Counted from the stretch's first letter, positions 1 through 10,772 are shown. The stretch is 64,000 nucleotides of DNA from CAVSUB01 sp963730995 (GCA_963730995.1 CAVSUB010000001.1:1054001-1118000); one strand, 5' to 3'. The notes: generated by a model from the sequence alone, not told the origin. Numbers and translations: made by a program.

Positions 1-26
1 AACGACTGCGACGTCGGTCCGGGCAT

Positions 27-1397
27 TCATCCGCCAACAGCGGCGTGAAAGCCGAGGAGCGCCTCGTACCGCACCTCCCATTCGGCCGCGTCCTGCGTAA
101 TCGTCTTCACCCCGGGTGCCCGCGAGGCCAGCCTGTTGGCCAGTCCGGGATCGTCCAGGAACCGCTGCAGCACGGCGCCAAGAGCGTCCGGGGAGAACGC
201 CTCGTAGGTAAACCCGCTCACGCCGTCCTCGACGAGCCCCGGGATCCCGCCAATCCGAGCGCCGACAACTGCGACCCCGTGCATGAAAGCCTCGTGGATG
301 ACCAAGGGCGAATTCTCGGGCCACAACGAGGGGACGACAAGGACGTCGAGTTGAGCATAAATCGCCGGCATCGTCGTGCGGTCGAACGTGCCCTCGAATC
401 GCACGGGCAGATCGGCCGCGAGGCGTTTCAAACGGGCGTAGTATTCCGGCCCGACGTTCGGATCCCCGGCGATGACGACTTCGAACGCTCCGCGCAATCG
501 GCGAACGGCCTCGAGCAGAACATGTGCTCCTTTGTGCCAGGCCATCGTGCCGACGAATCCTATCGTGACGTGCGCGCGCTTTCGATCCCGCAGGACCTGC
601 GGCGGCTGTGTGAAGCCGTAGTCCGAGACTGCGATTCGTCGCTCGTCCCAGCCGAGCCTGACGTACTCCCTGGCGAGAGCAGCAGACGGCGACACGGCCA
701 GGTCGATTTCATCGAAGACTTCGCGCGCGCGCGACAAACGCGCGGAAATCTCAGCAGGGGACGCGAGTGTGCCCGGCAGCCGCCGCGCCGCTGCATCGGC
801 GAGCACTGGCAGGAGTCTGCGCGCAGTCGTGGCAGCCTTTCGGATCATGTCTCCACCGGGTGCTTTGGCCACCGCTGCCGCCACCACCTGCGCGTGGAAG
901 TGTGACGCTCCGAAGCACCGGCTGCACCGATCCGTGTCGATCTCGTGACAGACGTGCGACTCCGCGATGTGCACGCGCTGACCGCCGGACGCACAGACCA
1001 GCGTGTAGTCGTGCAGCGTTGCAACGGTCGCAATCCCGCGCGCGCGAGCCACTCGCGGCAAGTCGAACGAGAGATTCAGCAGGTTGTGGACGTGAAGGAC
1101 CTGCGGCCGCGTGGCATCGAGAACGTGAGTCAACTGGGACGTCATGCGAGCGGATGCATAGGTGTCCTCGAAGCGATCCGCCTCCCAGTTGTTGACGATC
1201 TCGATGACAGGGAGTCCCTCGTACGCACGCCAGCGGATGGCGCCGTGGCGCGCTGCCGGATCGTACTCGGCCGTGACGACGAACACGTCGTGGCGACGAG
1301 CCAGCTCGCGACACAGCTCGAACGCGTAAATCTCCGAGCCAGCCACGTGGCGCGGCAGAAAATCGTGGATCGCGTGGAGGAGCCGCAGCCGGGTCAC
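27..1397 (-). CDS. Glycosyltransferase family 4 protein
   Basis: Predicted cytoplasmic GT-B glycosyltransferase of about 456 aa that would transfer a sugar from a nucleotide-sugar donor to a glycan or lipid acceptor. The N-terminal half is a GT4-like acceptor domain (LHAIHDFLPRHVAGSE near the start, then a LHVHNL segment and a cysteine-rich patch). The C-terminal half has the donor-site pattern GTMAWHKGAHVLLEA followed by PSLWPENSPLVIHEA and GGIPGLVEDG. The GTG start at 1397 overlaps the corrected stop of the upstream TPR gene (GTGA), implying translational coupling. The frame stays open upstream into that gene only because the upstream gene carries a frameshift. Donor and acceptor are unknown. 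Confidence 0.85.
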   Translation of the reverse strand: MTRLRLLHAIHDFLPRHVAGSEIYAFELCRELARRHDVFVVTAEYDPAARHGAIRWRAYEGLPVIEIVNNWEADRFEDTYASARMTSQLTHVLDATRPQVLHVHNLLNLSFDLPRVARARGIATVATLHDYTLVCASGGQRVHIAESHVCHEIDTDRCSRCFGASHFHAQVVAAAVAKAPGGDMIRKAATTARRLLPVLADAAARRLPGTLASPAEISARLSRAREVFDEIDLAVSPSAALAREYVRLGWDERRIAVSDYGFTQPPQVLRDRKRAHVTIGFVGTMAWHKGAHVLLEAVRRLRGAFEVVIAGDPNVGPEYYARLKRLAADLPVRFEGTFDRTTMPAIYAQLDVLVVPSLWPENSPLVIHEAFMHGVAVVGARIGGIPGLVEDGVSGFTYEAFSPDALGAVLQRFLDDPGLANRLASRAPGVKTITQDAAEWEVRYEALLGFHAAVGG

Positions 1398-3191
1398 AGC
1401 CCGCTGCCCCTCGCGGCGCGTGCGAGCTGTTGATTGCGCTCGATGCATTCCGCCAGGCCCTCGGTCGTGGGAGAGATCGCGCGTGCCTCCTCGCACATGC
1501 GGGCGGCGCGATCGTAGTCGTGGAGGACCTCCTCGTAGATGCGCGCCTAGCTGGACGCGCGCATGGATGTTCCGCGGATCCACGACGATCGCGCGTTGAT
1601 AGTAGTCTCGTGCCTGCTCCGCGTCCCCCTCGAGCATCGCCACAGCCGCCAGGTTCGTGTAGCCGCGGGCCCATGTCGGATCGATCTTGATCGCGCGCCG
1701 GAACGCCGCCTCCGCCTCAGGCAACCGCCCGACCTCGCCAAGGCAAATGCCGAGATTCGTTGTCGCCTCGCGGAACTGCGGCTGTTTCTCCAGCACCGCC
1801 TGATACTCGATTAGGGCCGCGGGACAATCTCCCGCCTCCCGAAGCGCATCACCCAGCGCGTACCGAGCCTGCCACATCTCCGGCGCGGCGCCGCGGGCCT
1901 CGCGCCACACGCTCACCGGGCTGTCCCACACGATGTTGCGACGAATCGTCAACGTGCCACACACGACCAGCAAGAGCGCAAGGCCCGTCGTCCATGCCAG
2001 CGGAACTCGGCCCGCGGACGCCGCCGGACGTCTTATCAATTGCGCGATCGCCGCGGTCATGACCATCGCCACTCCGGCACTCGCCACGTACACGCGATGT
2101 TCGGCCATTCCCTCTCGGAGCGCGATGATGCTGGACGACGGAGCGATGCAGGCGAACCACCAGATCGCGCCGAGCAGGTAGAGAGGCGACGCCCGTCTCG
2201 CGGCATATGCCGCCGCGAGCAGCGCCACGAGTCCCAGCGCCGCGAGGATCCCCAGCGGATCCGCGAGGGTCGTGACCGTGTGGGTCTGGTGCATGATCGC
2301 CTGGCCAGCCGGCAGGACCATCATCAGGAGGTAGCGCCAGATCACGATCGATTGCGTCAGCACATTCAGGACTGGCGCTTTCGCGAGCGAGGCGTCAACC
2401 CCCGCCAGCAGCCGAACCCGGTAGACGAGCAGGACCAGGGTGATCACAGCGACCGGGATGAAGACCCTCAGCAGCCGCCTTCGCTTGGGCGCGAGATCAC
2501 CCGGCAGCAGCAGCCAGTCGTGGGCGATGTACAGCACCGGCAGTGCCGCCGCCACCTCTTTCGACAGCATGGCAAGCACTCCGCACGCGCACGCCGCCAC
2601 CGTCGCAAAGGCTCGACGCCTCGGACCTGGCGCAGCGTTGCTGTCCGGCGGCAAGGCGCCTTTGGCCACTCTGGCGAAGAGCAACGAACTCAGGATGAAG
2701 AGGCCGCACAGAATCTCTGACCGCGACGAGACGTACCCGGCGGTTTCGGATTGAATAGGGTGCACCGCGAAGAGCGCGGCGCCGGCGAAGGCAGCCCAGG
2801 TGTCGGCGCCCGTGCTGTCCAGGTCACGACCGGCGGCGCGACGTGCGCCGCCAAGCAGGCGCCGGAGGAACGCGAACAGCAACAGGGAGACGGCCGCGTG
2901 CAGCAGAACGCTCGTCACGTGGTAGCCGAACGGCCGATACCCCCACAACCTGTGATCCGCCGCATAGGAAAAATTTATGACGGGCCGGAAGGGCATGTAC
3001 GCGAGCGTCCAGCGGGGATCGGCGGCGCTCGCAATCGACGGATTGCCCGTGACCGTGAAGAAGTCGTCGTAAACGAATGGGTTGTCGAGCGCGTTCAGAT
3101 AGACGCCGAGGGTCATCGCGACGAGGATGAGGCCGGCGACGAGAGGTCCGCGTGAGGCCCAGAAGGATGGACGCCGCGCGGCATTTATCAC
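1394..3191 (-). CDS. TMTC-like membrane protein with TPR repeats, frameshifted
   Basis: Polytopic membrane protein resembling TMTC/PMT-type glycosyltransferases. It has an early YLNALDNPFVYDDFFT motif, a HPIQSETAGYVSSRSE motif, about ten hydrophobic segments, then three TPR units (ALGDALREAGDC, NLGICLGEVGR, NLAAVAMLEGD). Near base 1548 the frame slips. Removing one base (T on the plus strand) gives ...RVQLARIYEEVL... and a continuation ending at TGA 1394-1396, just overlapping the next gene. As written, the frame instead runs into the downstream glycosyltransferase. The start is uncertain: GTG at 3191 is chosen because further upstream the frame runs through a GC-rich dispersed repeat. Role in surface glycan synthesis is inferred from family and neighbour. 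Confidence 0.7.
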
Positions 3192-3284
3192 TGCTCGCGG
3201 GGCCCCACCCCCGCTCGCTCGCGCTCGGGGGCGACGCTTCGCGTCGCTGCCCTCCGGCCCCTCGCGCGGGCCGCAGGCGCTCTG
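3192..3284. repeat. GC-rich dispersed repeat, copy A
   Basis: About 93 bp beginning TGCTCGCGGGGCCCCACCCC and ending GGCGCTCT. A closely similar copy lies at 48790-48882 between infA and rpmJ, and its GGGGCCCCACCCC core recurs at 31823-31848. It lies just upstream of the likely start of the TMTC-like gene and makes a spurious Arg/Gly-rich N-terminal extension if translated. Confidence 0.8.
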
Positions 3285-3318
3285 CCGGATCGACCGCCTG
3301 GAGCCCATGGCCTGTTTC

Positions 3319-3429
3319 CTAGTGGACTGTATCTACTGATTCAGTAGCGTGTCGTCGTGTGTTTCGGCCCCGATTTCGCAGCCGCGACGACGGAGCGGCT
3401 ACTACTGATTCAGGGGTACATCCTACTAG
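3319..3429. mobile_element. MITE-like element, copy 1
   Basis: 111-bp non-coding element with imperfect terminal inverted repeats: CTAGTGGACTGT at the left, and a right end whose complement reads CTAGTAGGATGT. Inside, near both ends, is the direct repeat CTACTGATTCAG. It is about 90% identical by eye to the copy at 6720-6831. Both copies start and end with CTAG. Confidence 0.7.
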
Positions 3430-3531
3430 TGACCCGTGACAGCTGTTTGAATGCGAATGGCTCTCTCGCCAGAGATCCCGCACCCGCGACAACGAAGCGG
3501 CTGCCGCCGGCGCAGGCGTAACATCCTGTTA
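3426..3531. mobile_element. Degenerate MITE-like copy abutting copy 1
   Basis: Starts at the CTAG shared with copy 1. Its right half matches the element (GCGACAACGAAGCGGCTGC, then GGCGTAACATCCTG), while the left half is strongly diverged. Its right end reaches the proS stop codon at 3529-3531. Read as an older, decayed insertion of the same family. Confidence 0.5.
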
Positions 3532-5004
3532 ATACGCCTTGGCGAACCAGGCCTCTCCAATCGACGGTTTCCCGCACTTCACGCACGCGCCGGCAATCCC
3601 TTCGCTGCCGAACGGGATGTTTCGCAGCGTCGCCTGCGTTTCCGCTTTGATCTCCGCCTCGCACGCCTCGGCGCCGCACCACCCCGCGATGACGAAGCCA
3701 GGCCGCCCCTCCATTGTCGCCTTGAAATCCTCGTAGCTCGTTACGCGGGTCGTGTGCTCGTCCCGGAACTTCAGCGCACGGGCAAAGAGCCCCGCCTGGA
3801 TTTCAGTCAGCAGCTCGATGACCCGGGCCGTGAGTCCGTCCATCGCCACCGAGGCTTTCTCGCGCGTGTCCCGGCGCGCGAGGAGGACCTGCGACTTCTC
3901 GATGTCCTTCGGACCAATCTCGAGGCGCAGAGGGACGCCGCGAAGCTCCCACTCGGAGAACTTCCAGCCTGGCGTGTAAGCGTCGCGATCGTCGAGCATG
4001 ACGCGGACACCGTTTCGTACGAGCTCCGCGCGGATTTCACGAGCGCGAGGCAGGACGGTCTCCTGCCAGTTGCCGCGCTGGATCGGAACGATCACGACCT
4101 GGTACGGCGCGACCCTCGGCGGAAGGATCAGCCCGCTGTCGTCGCCGTGGGTCATGATCGCGCCTCCGATCAGCCGCGTGGAGACGCCCCACGACGTGGT
4201 CCAGGCGTGCTGCAGCGTCTTGTCGCGCGCCTGGAACTGGATCTCGAACGCCTTCGCGAAATTCTGCCCGAGGTTGTGCGAGGTCCCGGCCTGCAGGGCG
4301 CGGCCGTCCCCCATCAGTGCCTCGATTGAATAGGTCTTCGACGCACCGGCGAACTTCTCGCTCTCGCTCTTCTGGCCGTCCATGACGGGCATCGCCAGCT
4401 CGTTCTCGGAGAACTCCTTGTAGAGCGCCAGAATCCGGAGAGTCTCCTCCTGCGCTTCGGCCTCGGTTTCGTGCGCGGTGTGCCCTTCCTGCCAGAGGAA
4501 CTCGGTCGTCCGGAGGAACGGACGCGTCACCTTCTCCCAGCGCACGACGTTGGCCCACTGGTTGATGAGGATGGGCAGGTCGCGCCACGACTGGATCCAC
4601 TTCGCGTACATCGTCCCGATGATCACCTCGGAAGTGGGCCGGATGATGAGCCGCTCGGTGAGCTCCTCGTCACCGCCGCGCGTGACCCAGGCGACCTGCG
4701 GAGCAAAGCCTTCGACGTGCTCTGCCTCGCGCATCAGGAGACTCTCGGGAATGAACAGCGGGAAGTACGCGTTGACGTGCCCGGTTTCCTTGAACCGCCG
4801 ATCGAGGCCCTGCTGGATCAGCTCCCAGATGGCATAGCCGTACGGACGGATGACCATGCAGCCCTTGACGGGCGAGTAGTCCGCCAGCTCGGCGCGTCGA
4901 ACGACGTCGAGATACCAGCGGGAGAAATCCTGGGATTGCGGCGTGATCTCGGTGACCTGGCCCGCCTTCTTCGCGCCTGCCTGCTCTTCGACCTTTTCCG
5001 CCAT
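3529..5004 (-). CDS. proS: Prolyl-tRNA synthetase (archaeal/eukaryotic type)
   Basis: Class II aminoacyl-tRNA synthetase of 491 aa that charges tRNA-Pro in the cytoplasm. The length and lack of an inserted editing domain fit the type-3 ProRS rather than the ~570-aa E. coli type. Visible signatures are RPTSEVIIGTMYAKW, FLRTTEFLWQEGHTAH (motif 2) and GGAIMTHGDDSGLILPP (motif 3). An HGTP-type anticodon-binding domain follows. The C-terminal domain has cysteine pairs (CGAEAC, CVKCG) and ends in an aromatic residue, as usual for this type. It stands alone between MITE-like repeats and nadB, with 33 bp to nadB on the same strand. Confidence 0.95.
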   Translation of the reverse strand: MAEKVEEQAGAKKAGQVTEITPQSQDFSRWYLDVVRRAELADYSPVKGCMVIRPYGYAIWELIQQGLDRRFKETGHVNAYFPLFIPESLLMREAEHVEGFAPQVAWVTRGGDEELTERLIIRPTSEVIIGTMYAKWIQSWRDLPILINQWANVVRWEKVTRPFLRTTEFLWQEGHTAHETEAEAQEETLRILALYKEFSENELAMPVMDGQKSESEKFAGASKTYSIEALMGDGRALQAGTSHNLGQNFAKAFEIQFQARDKTLQHAWTTSWGVSTRLIGGAIMTHGDDSGLILPPRVAPYQVVIVPIQRGNWQETVLPRAREIRAELVRNGVRVMLDDRDAYTPGWKFSEWELRGVPLRLEIGPKDIEKSQVLLARRDTREKASVAMDGLTARVIELLTEIQAGLFARALKFRDEHTTRVTSYEDFKATMEGRPGFVIAGWCGAEACEAEIKAETQATLRNIPFGSEGIAGACVKCGKPSIGEAWFAKAY

Positions 5005-5037
5005 CGAGTTAGATGCTCCCGTTGCGTGCCAAAAAAA

Positions 5038-6585
5038 CTACCCCTGCTCCTCGCTTTCGCGACGTTTCCAGTGTATATCGTCGCGTTTCGGAAAATCGGA
5101 CCGGTAGTGGCCGCCCCGGCTCTCCTCGCGGCGCAAGGCGGCCCTGGCGATCAACCTGGCCGTCGTCAGCAGACTTGCCGTGCGCCACTGCGAGGCGTCC
5201 AACGGTTCGCCCGTCTGCAGCCGTCCTTCGAGCGCCCGCGACGCCGGCTCGAGCTCGGCCAGGGCCGTCTCCAGACCCTGGCGGTCCCGGAAGAGCCCCA
5301 CGTGCCGCCACATCAGGGATTGGATTGAGGTGTCAGTGGGAAGGCTCCAAGGTGTCGAAGCGCTCGGCCTTCCGGCCTGTTCGTGTTGACCAGACCCACT
5401 GGCCTGTCTCGACTGCGCCATCGCGCGGCCCGCGCGCGCCCCGAACACGAGCCCTTCCAGCAGTGAGTTGCTGGCCAGCCGGTTGGCGCCGTGCACTCCC
5501 GTGCACGCCACCTCGCCCGCGGCGAAGAGCCCGGCCACGGTTGTGCGGCCGTCGAGATCCGTCTGCACGCCGCCCATCATGTAGTGTGCGGCGGGCCCGA
5601 CAGGGATCCGGTCACGAGCGAGGTCGAGGCCTGCCAGCTGACAGGCGGCGGCGATCCGGGGAAACCGCGTTCGAACGAAGTCGTGATCGAGGTGCTCGAG
5701 CGACAAGGTCACCTTCCCGGCGGTCCGGGCCGACTCGCGCACGATCGCGCGCGCCACGCGGTCCCGCGGCGCGAGATCGCCGGCCGGATCGTAGCGGGTC
5801 ATGAAAGGCTCGCCGTACGAATTGAGGAGCCGCGCGCCCTCGCCGCGAAGCGCCTCCGACAGCAGGAACCGCGGCTGACCCGGAACGTCGAGGGCCGTCG
5901 GGTGGAACTGGAAGAACTCGAGATCGGCGACGCGGGCGCCTGCCCGGTACGCCATGGCCACGCCATCGCCCGTCGCGACGAGCGGGTTGGTCGTGTCGCT
6001 GTAGACCTGTCCCGCTCCGCCGGTCGCCAGGAGGACCACGTCCGCTCTCGCGGATCCGAGCGTGCCGTCCTCGTGCAGGAACCGCGCGCCCACGCAGCGG
6101 CCGCCTTCGACGATCAGATCGACGGCGCGCGCATGGTCGTGGGCGGTGACGCTCGACAGGCCCGCAACACGAGTCCAAAGGGTCCGGCTGATCTCGCGGC
6201 CGGTCGCGTCCGCGGCGTGCAGCACGCGGCGCACGCCATGCGCCGCTTCGAGCGCAAGCGCGAGGTTTCCTTCGGGATCGCGATCGAAAACCGCGCCCCA
6301 TTCGATGAGCTCGTGGACGTACCTGGGACCGTCTTCGACCAGAACGGTCACCGCCTGCTCGTCGCAGAGCCCTGCCCCTGCGGCGATCGTGTCAGCCGCG
6401 TGCAATGCGGGTGAATCACCTGGCCCTACCGCGGCCGCGATTCCACCCTGCGCATACCCTGTGTTGCCCTCGCGCGGCTCCGCCTTGGTCAAAATCAGGA
6501 CGCGGCCTACGGGTGCCAGTTCTGCCGCGGCACGCAGTCCGGCGATGCCGCTTCCGATGATGAGGAAGTCCTGTCTAAGGTCCAC
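5038..6585 (-). CDS. nadB: L-aspartate oxidase
   Basis: FAD flavoprotein of 515 aa that oxidises L-aspartate to iminoaspartate, the first step of de novo NAD synthesis. The N-terminal dinucleotide-binding motif IIGSGIAGLRAA is followed by the family signatures GNTGYAQGGIAAA and, later, GVHGANRLASNSLLEGLVFG. A C-terminal helical domain of the succinate dehydrogenase/fumarate reductase flavoprotein family completes it. No nadA or nadC lies nearby. The start at ATG 6585 places the FAD motif at residues 8-16, as is normal. Confidence 0.95.
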   Translation of the reverse strand: MDLRQDFLIIGSGIAGLRAAAELAPVGRVLILTKAEPREGNTGYAQGGIAAAVGPGDSPALHAADTIAAGAGLCDEQAVTVLVEDGPRYVHELIEWGAVFDRDPEGNLALALEAAHGVRRVLHAADATGREISRTLWTRVAGLSSVTAHDHARAVDLIVEGGRCVGARFLHEDGTLGSARADVVLLATGGAGQVYSDTTNPLVATGDGVAMAYRAGARVADLEFFQFHPTALDVPGQPRFLLSEALRGEGARLLNSYGEPFMTRYDPAGDLAPRDRVARAIVRESARTAGKVTLSLEHLDHDFVRTRFPRIAAACQLAGLDLARDRIPVGPAAHYMMGGVQTDLDGRTTVAGLFAAGEVACTGVHGANRLASNSLLEGLVFGARAGRAMAQSRQASGSGQHEQAGRPSASTPWSLPTDTSIQSLMWRHVGLFRDRQGLETALAELEPASRALEGRLQTGEPLDASQWRTASLLTTARLIARAALRREESRGGHYRSDFPKRDDIHWKRRESEEQG

Positions 6586-6719
6586 GCTAAGGCCTTGACC
6601 GATTACGTTCTGTGCATGCGAGTCAAGTCTTTCCGGTCAGGGCGGTCCGCGCGTCCGCGCGGCGTTGTCAACGTATCGCCCGGCGAGGCGAAGCCCCTGT
6701 CGGGCAGGGCGGATCCTCG

Positions 6720-6831
6720 CTAGTGGCCTGTATCTACTGATTCAGTAGCGTGTCGTCCTGTGGTTCGGCCCCGATTTCGCAGTCGCGACAACGGAGCGGC
6801 TGCTACTGATTCAGGCGTTACATCCCACTAG
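6720..6831. mobile_element. MITE-like element, copy 2
   Basis: 112-bp element bounded by CTAG, with terminal inverted repeats CTAGTGGCCTGT and ACATCCCACTAG, the latter complementing to CTAGTGGGATGT. It contains two direct copies of CTACTGATTCAG; the first is part of the palindrome CTACTGATTCAGTAG. It is the best-preserved of three copies, and lies in the 337-bp nadB-aroB divergent spacer. The rest of that spacer showed nothing else recognisable. Confidence 0.75.
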
Positions 6832-6922
6832 AGTGCGATCCTGTTATCCTACCACCCGGACCTCGTGAGCCTGTCACCCGACCGCTCCCGCAGGTGCCCG
6901 AATACTCTGTCCGCGCGCACCC

Positions 6923-8026
6923 ATGACCGTCTCCCCAGCCGCTCCGCCGCCGCGGAGAATTCCTGTCCATACGCCGTCCGCCACCTACGTCGTCGAGATC
7001 GGCGCGGGCTCTTCAGCGCGGCTCGAATCACTGCTCGATTCGATCAAAGCGCCGGCGCGAAGGTTCGTGGTGTCGAGCCCGCCAATCTGGCGGCTGCACG
7101 GCGCGGTCTTCGAAGAGCTCACCGCCGAGAAACCGATCCTGATCCCTGACGGCGAACGTCATAAGCAGGTATCGACCGTTGGCCGGATCTACGATGCCCT
7201 GATCCGCGCCGGGGCGGACCGGGCCACGACGATCATCGCGGTAGGCGGAGGGGTGGTCGGGGACGTCGCCGGCTTTGCGGCCGCGACGTTTCTGCGCGGT
7301 GTCCCCGTCGTTCAGGTACCAACGACCCTCCTGGCACAGGTGGACAGCGCCATTGGAGGGAAGGTCGGTGTCAACCACGCGCTCGGCAAGAACCTGATCG
7401 GCGCCTTTCATCAGCCCCTGGCAGTGGCGGTGGATCCGGAACTGCTCTCCACGCTCCCCCGGCGGGAATTCCGCGCCGGTTTGTACGAGGTCGTCAAGTA
7501 TGGCGTGATCGCCAGCCAGCCGCTCTTCGATCGGCTCACGTCCAGCCTGCCGTCGATCTTCAAACGCGAGCCTTCGCTGCTCGCGGACATCATCGAGGAA
7601 TCCTGCCGGATCAAGGCGGAGGTCGTGTCGGCTGACGAGCGCGAGGCCGGCCCGCGGCGCGCGCTCAACTTCGGCCACACGATAGGCCACGCGCTCGAGG
7701 CGATCACGAAATACAAACGCTTCCGGCACGGAGAGGCCGTCGCGTACGGAATGCTCGCGGCGGCCGAGCTCGCCACAGCACGTGGTGCACTCTCGACGTC
7801 GGATCGCGACGCGCTTCGCGAGCTCATCACCAGGATGGGCCCGCTGCCCGCCGTTGCCGATCTATCCGCCACCGAGACTGTCGAAGCGGCGGCACGCGAC
7901 AAGAAGGTCGTCGGCGGACATCTGCACTTCGTGCTGCCCACCTCGATCGGCGCCACCACAACGGTTACGGACGTAACAGAGGACGAGCTGAAACAAGCCA
8001 GCGAAGCGATCGGCCTGAGGGCGTAG
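6923..8026 (+). CDS. aroB: 3-dehydroquinate synthase
   Basis: Second enzyme of the shikimate pathway, converting DAHP to 3-dehydroquinate with NAD and a divalent metal. The protein is 367 aa, a typical length. It shows PDGERHKQ, the NAD-binding AVGGGVVGDVAGFAA around residues 106-120, the TTLLAQVDSAIGGK signature at about 134-147 and the metal-ligand region NFGHTIGHALE. Start ATG 6923 gives about 20 residues before the first strand of the fold. The gene converges with the downstream response regulator, only 11 bp apart, with no obvious terminator between them. Confidence 0.96.
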   Translation: MTVSPAAPPPRRIPVHTPSATYVVEIGAGSSARLESLLDSIKAPARRFVVSSPPIWRLHGAVFEELTAEKPILIPDGERHKQVSTVGRIYDALIRAGADRATTIIAVGGGVVGDVAGFAAATFLRGVPVVQVPTTLLAQVDSAIGGKVGVNHALGKNLIGAFHQPLAVAVDPELLSTLPRREFRAGLYEVVKYGVIASQPLFDRLTSSLPSIFKREPSLLADIIEESCRIKAEVVSADEREAGPRRALNFGHTIGHALEAITKYKRFRHGEAVAYGMLAAAELATARGALSTSDRDALRELITRMGPLPAVADLSATETVEAAARDKKVVGGHLHFVLPTSIGATTTVTDVTEDELKQASEAIGLRA

Positions 8027-8037
8027 GGCTGTTCTGG

Positions 8038-9426
<1,389 letters not shown>

Positions 9427-9437
9427 TCGGACGAAGG

Positions 9438-10028
9438 TCAGCGGAGCCAGCCTGGCGGGACGCTCTCTCTGCGAGCCTCTTCTTCGATGTCTCCGATTTT
9501 CTTCTTCAGATCGACGATGTCCGTCTTGACGCGCTCGAGCTCGGCGATCGCCTTCTGCCGGTCCTCGCCGATTCGTGCCCGCTGATACGGATCGTCACGG
9601 CCCGTGAACTCGGTCGTCAGGCCGTTGATGCGCATCTGCAAGGCGTCGAGCAGAACTTCGTCTCGATGAAGCTGCTCGCGAGGCTCGCTGATGCGCGCGC
9701 GCCACCAGGCCTCGTCTTTCGGCTTCTCGACCTTGTCGGCCGCGTCGTTCGCCTTGTCGGCCTGGTCCGGCTTCTCAGCGGTCGCTTCCGGCTGGGAGGG
9801 TTCGGGCGCCGGCGTGGGATGGGCTTGAGCGTCGGGCGCCGGAGTGGAAACCGTCGGCAGATCTTTGTTGGTCAGGACTCTGGTCGCCGGCTTCGTCGTT
9901 TTGCGGCGCTCTTCTTCCTTGCGAGCGACCTCGGCGAGCGACGGATTCTGTGCCCACGCCACAATGGCGCCGAGCAGAAGGGTCGCGAGCGATCCGGCAA
10001 CAGCGCGCCGGATTGACGGGACTGACAT
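9438..10028 (-). CDS. Exported coiled-coil protein of unknown function
   Basis: About 196 aa. An N-terminal signal peptide (RRAVAGSLATLLLGAIVAWAQ) is followed by a charged stretch, a Pro/Ala/Asp-rich linker and a C-terminal helical, Glu/Lys/Arg-rich segment likely to form a coiled coil (about residues 125-190). No catalytic motif is seen. ATG 10028 is preferred to the in-frame TTG 18 bp upstream because it puts the signal peptide at the N-terminus. The gene sits between the second minor-pilin operon and the response regulator on the same strand, so a role in envelope or pilus function is possible but unproven. Confidence 0.7.
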   Translation of the reverse strand: MSVPSIRRAVAGSLATLLLGAIVAWAQNPSLAEVARKEEERRKTTKPATRVLTNKDLPTVSTPAPDAQAHPTPAPEPSQPEATAEKPDQADKANDAADKVEKPKDEAWWRARISEPREQLHRDEVLLDALQMRINGLTTEFTGRDDPYQRARIGEDRQKAIAELERVKTDIVDLKKKIGDIEEEARRESVPPGWLR

Positions 10029-10105
10029 ATGTGACTTAACCCCCAATTATTGTATCAGATACGGGCAGTGTTCATTGTCACAAAGCATTCACAATTCGAG
10101 AGGGC

Positions 10106-10750
10106 TCATCTCGGATCCTTCCACGACAGGACGCGAATCGCCGTGGGGGCGGCGCGTCCGATGGCGACCTCCAGCGCCCGCCGCGAGCCCGAAACGCCAT
10201 AGGCATCGCCGTACATCAACAGCTGCCCATTCGAGTCCTTCGACGGATCCCCATCTCCATCTCCCCCATCGTCGGCAACCCAGACGAGAATGTAACCGGG
10301 CTGCGAGATGAGGCCAGGAGGGAGCACGCGCTGGAGGTCCGCGTGCGCAAAGAGGCGCCAGACCGGACCGTCCGGGCCGAACTCCGCTGGACCATAGACG
10401 CTGTCGCTCGACGCCTGCCGCGCCGCCGTCAGCGCGGGCACTGACAGGCGCCGGCCGTCTGGTGCAGCGACAGAAGCCGACCCATCGTCGAATGAGGCCA
10501 CAACGCTGGACGGTGCCGACAAGACGACGCTCCAGTCGGGTACCGCGGCCAGCTCACCGATCGCACGCTCCATCCCTGCCTCGACGCCGTACATCGCCTC
10601 GGCTGATGACCGGTAACTGCCGGTGATCATCAGGTCGGTGGAGGTGGACACGATGAGCGAGGCGGCAATCGCGGCAATCAGCGCCGCGGTAATCAGTGCG
10701 AGCAACAGCGCTGCGCCGCGCTCGGAGTGCGATGGTCCCGTCGAGTTCAC
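10106..10750 (-). CDS. PilX-like minor pilin, second set
   Basis: 214 aa. The N-terminus has the PilX-family prepilin pattern (SERGAALLLALITAAL), with no Glu at position 5, followed by TDLMITGSYRSSAEAMYGVEAG, which matches the paralogue at 16886-17659 (KIAGNYNNGQETLYAADAA). A GDGDGDPSKDSNG acidic loop may bind calcium. The extreme C-terminus, IRVLSWKDPR, is unlike the other PilX and resembles the end of PilY1 (VRILSWREIR). It follows the pilW-like gene by 22 bp and is the last gene of the pilV-pilW-pilX set. Confidence 0.8.
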   Translation of the reverse strand: MNSTGPSHSERGAALLLALITAALIAAIAASLIVSTSTDLMITGSYRSSAEAMYGVEAGMERAIGELAAVPDWSVVLSAPSSVVASFDDGSASVAAPDGRRLSVPALTAARQASSDSVYGPAEFGPDGPVWRLFAHADLQRVLPPGLISQPGYILVWVADDGGDGDGDPSKDSNGQLLMYGDAYGVSGSRRALEVAIGRAAPTAIRVLSWKDPR

Positions 10751-10772
10751 TGATGGCCCCCGGTTCCAGCTT

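Noticed and set aside
27..3308. A single 1093-aa bifunctional TMTC/glycosyltransferase
   Set aside because: The linker is nonsense, and a one-base correction gives a normal stop and a GTGA gene junction.
9438..10028. Assignment of the coiled-coil exported protein to a pilus accessory family
   Set aside because: No recognisable motif; only its location supports it.
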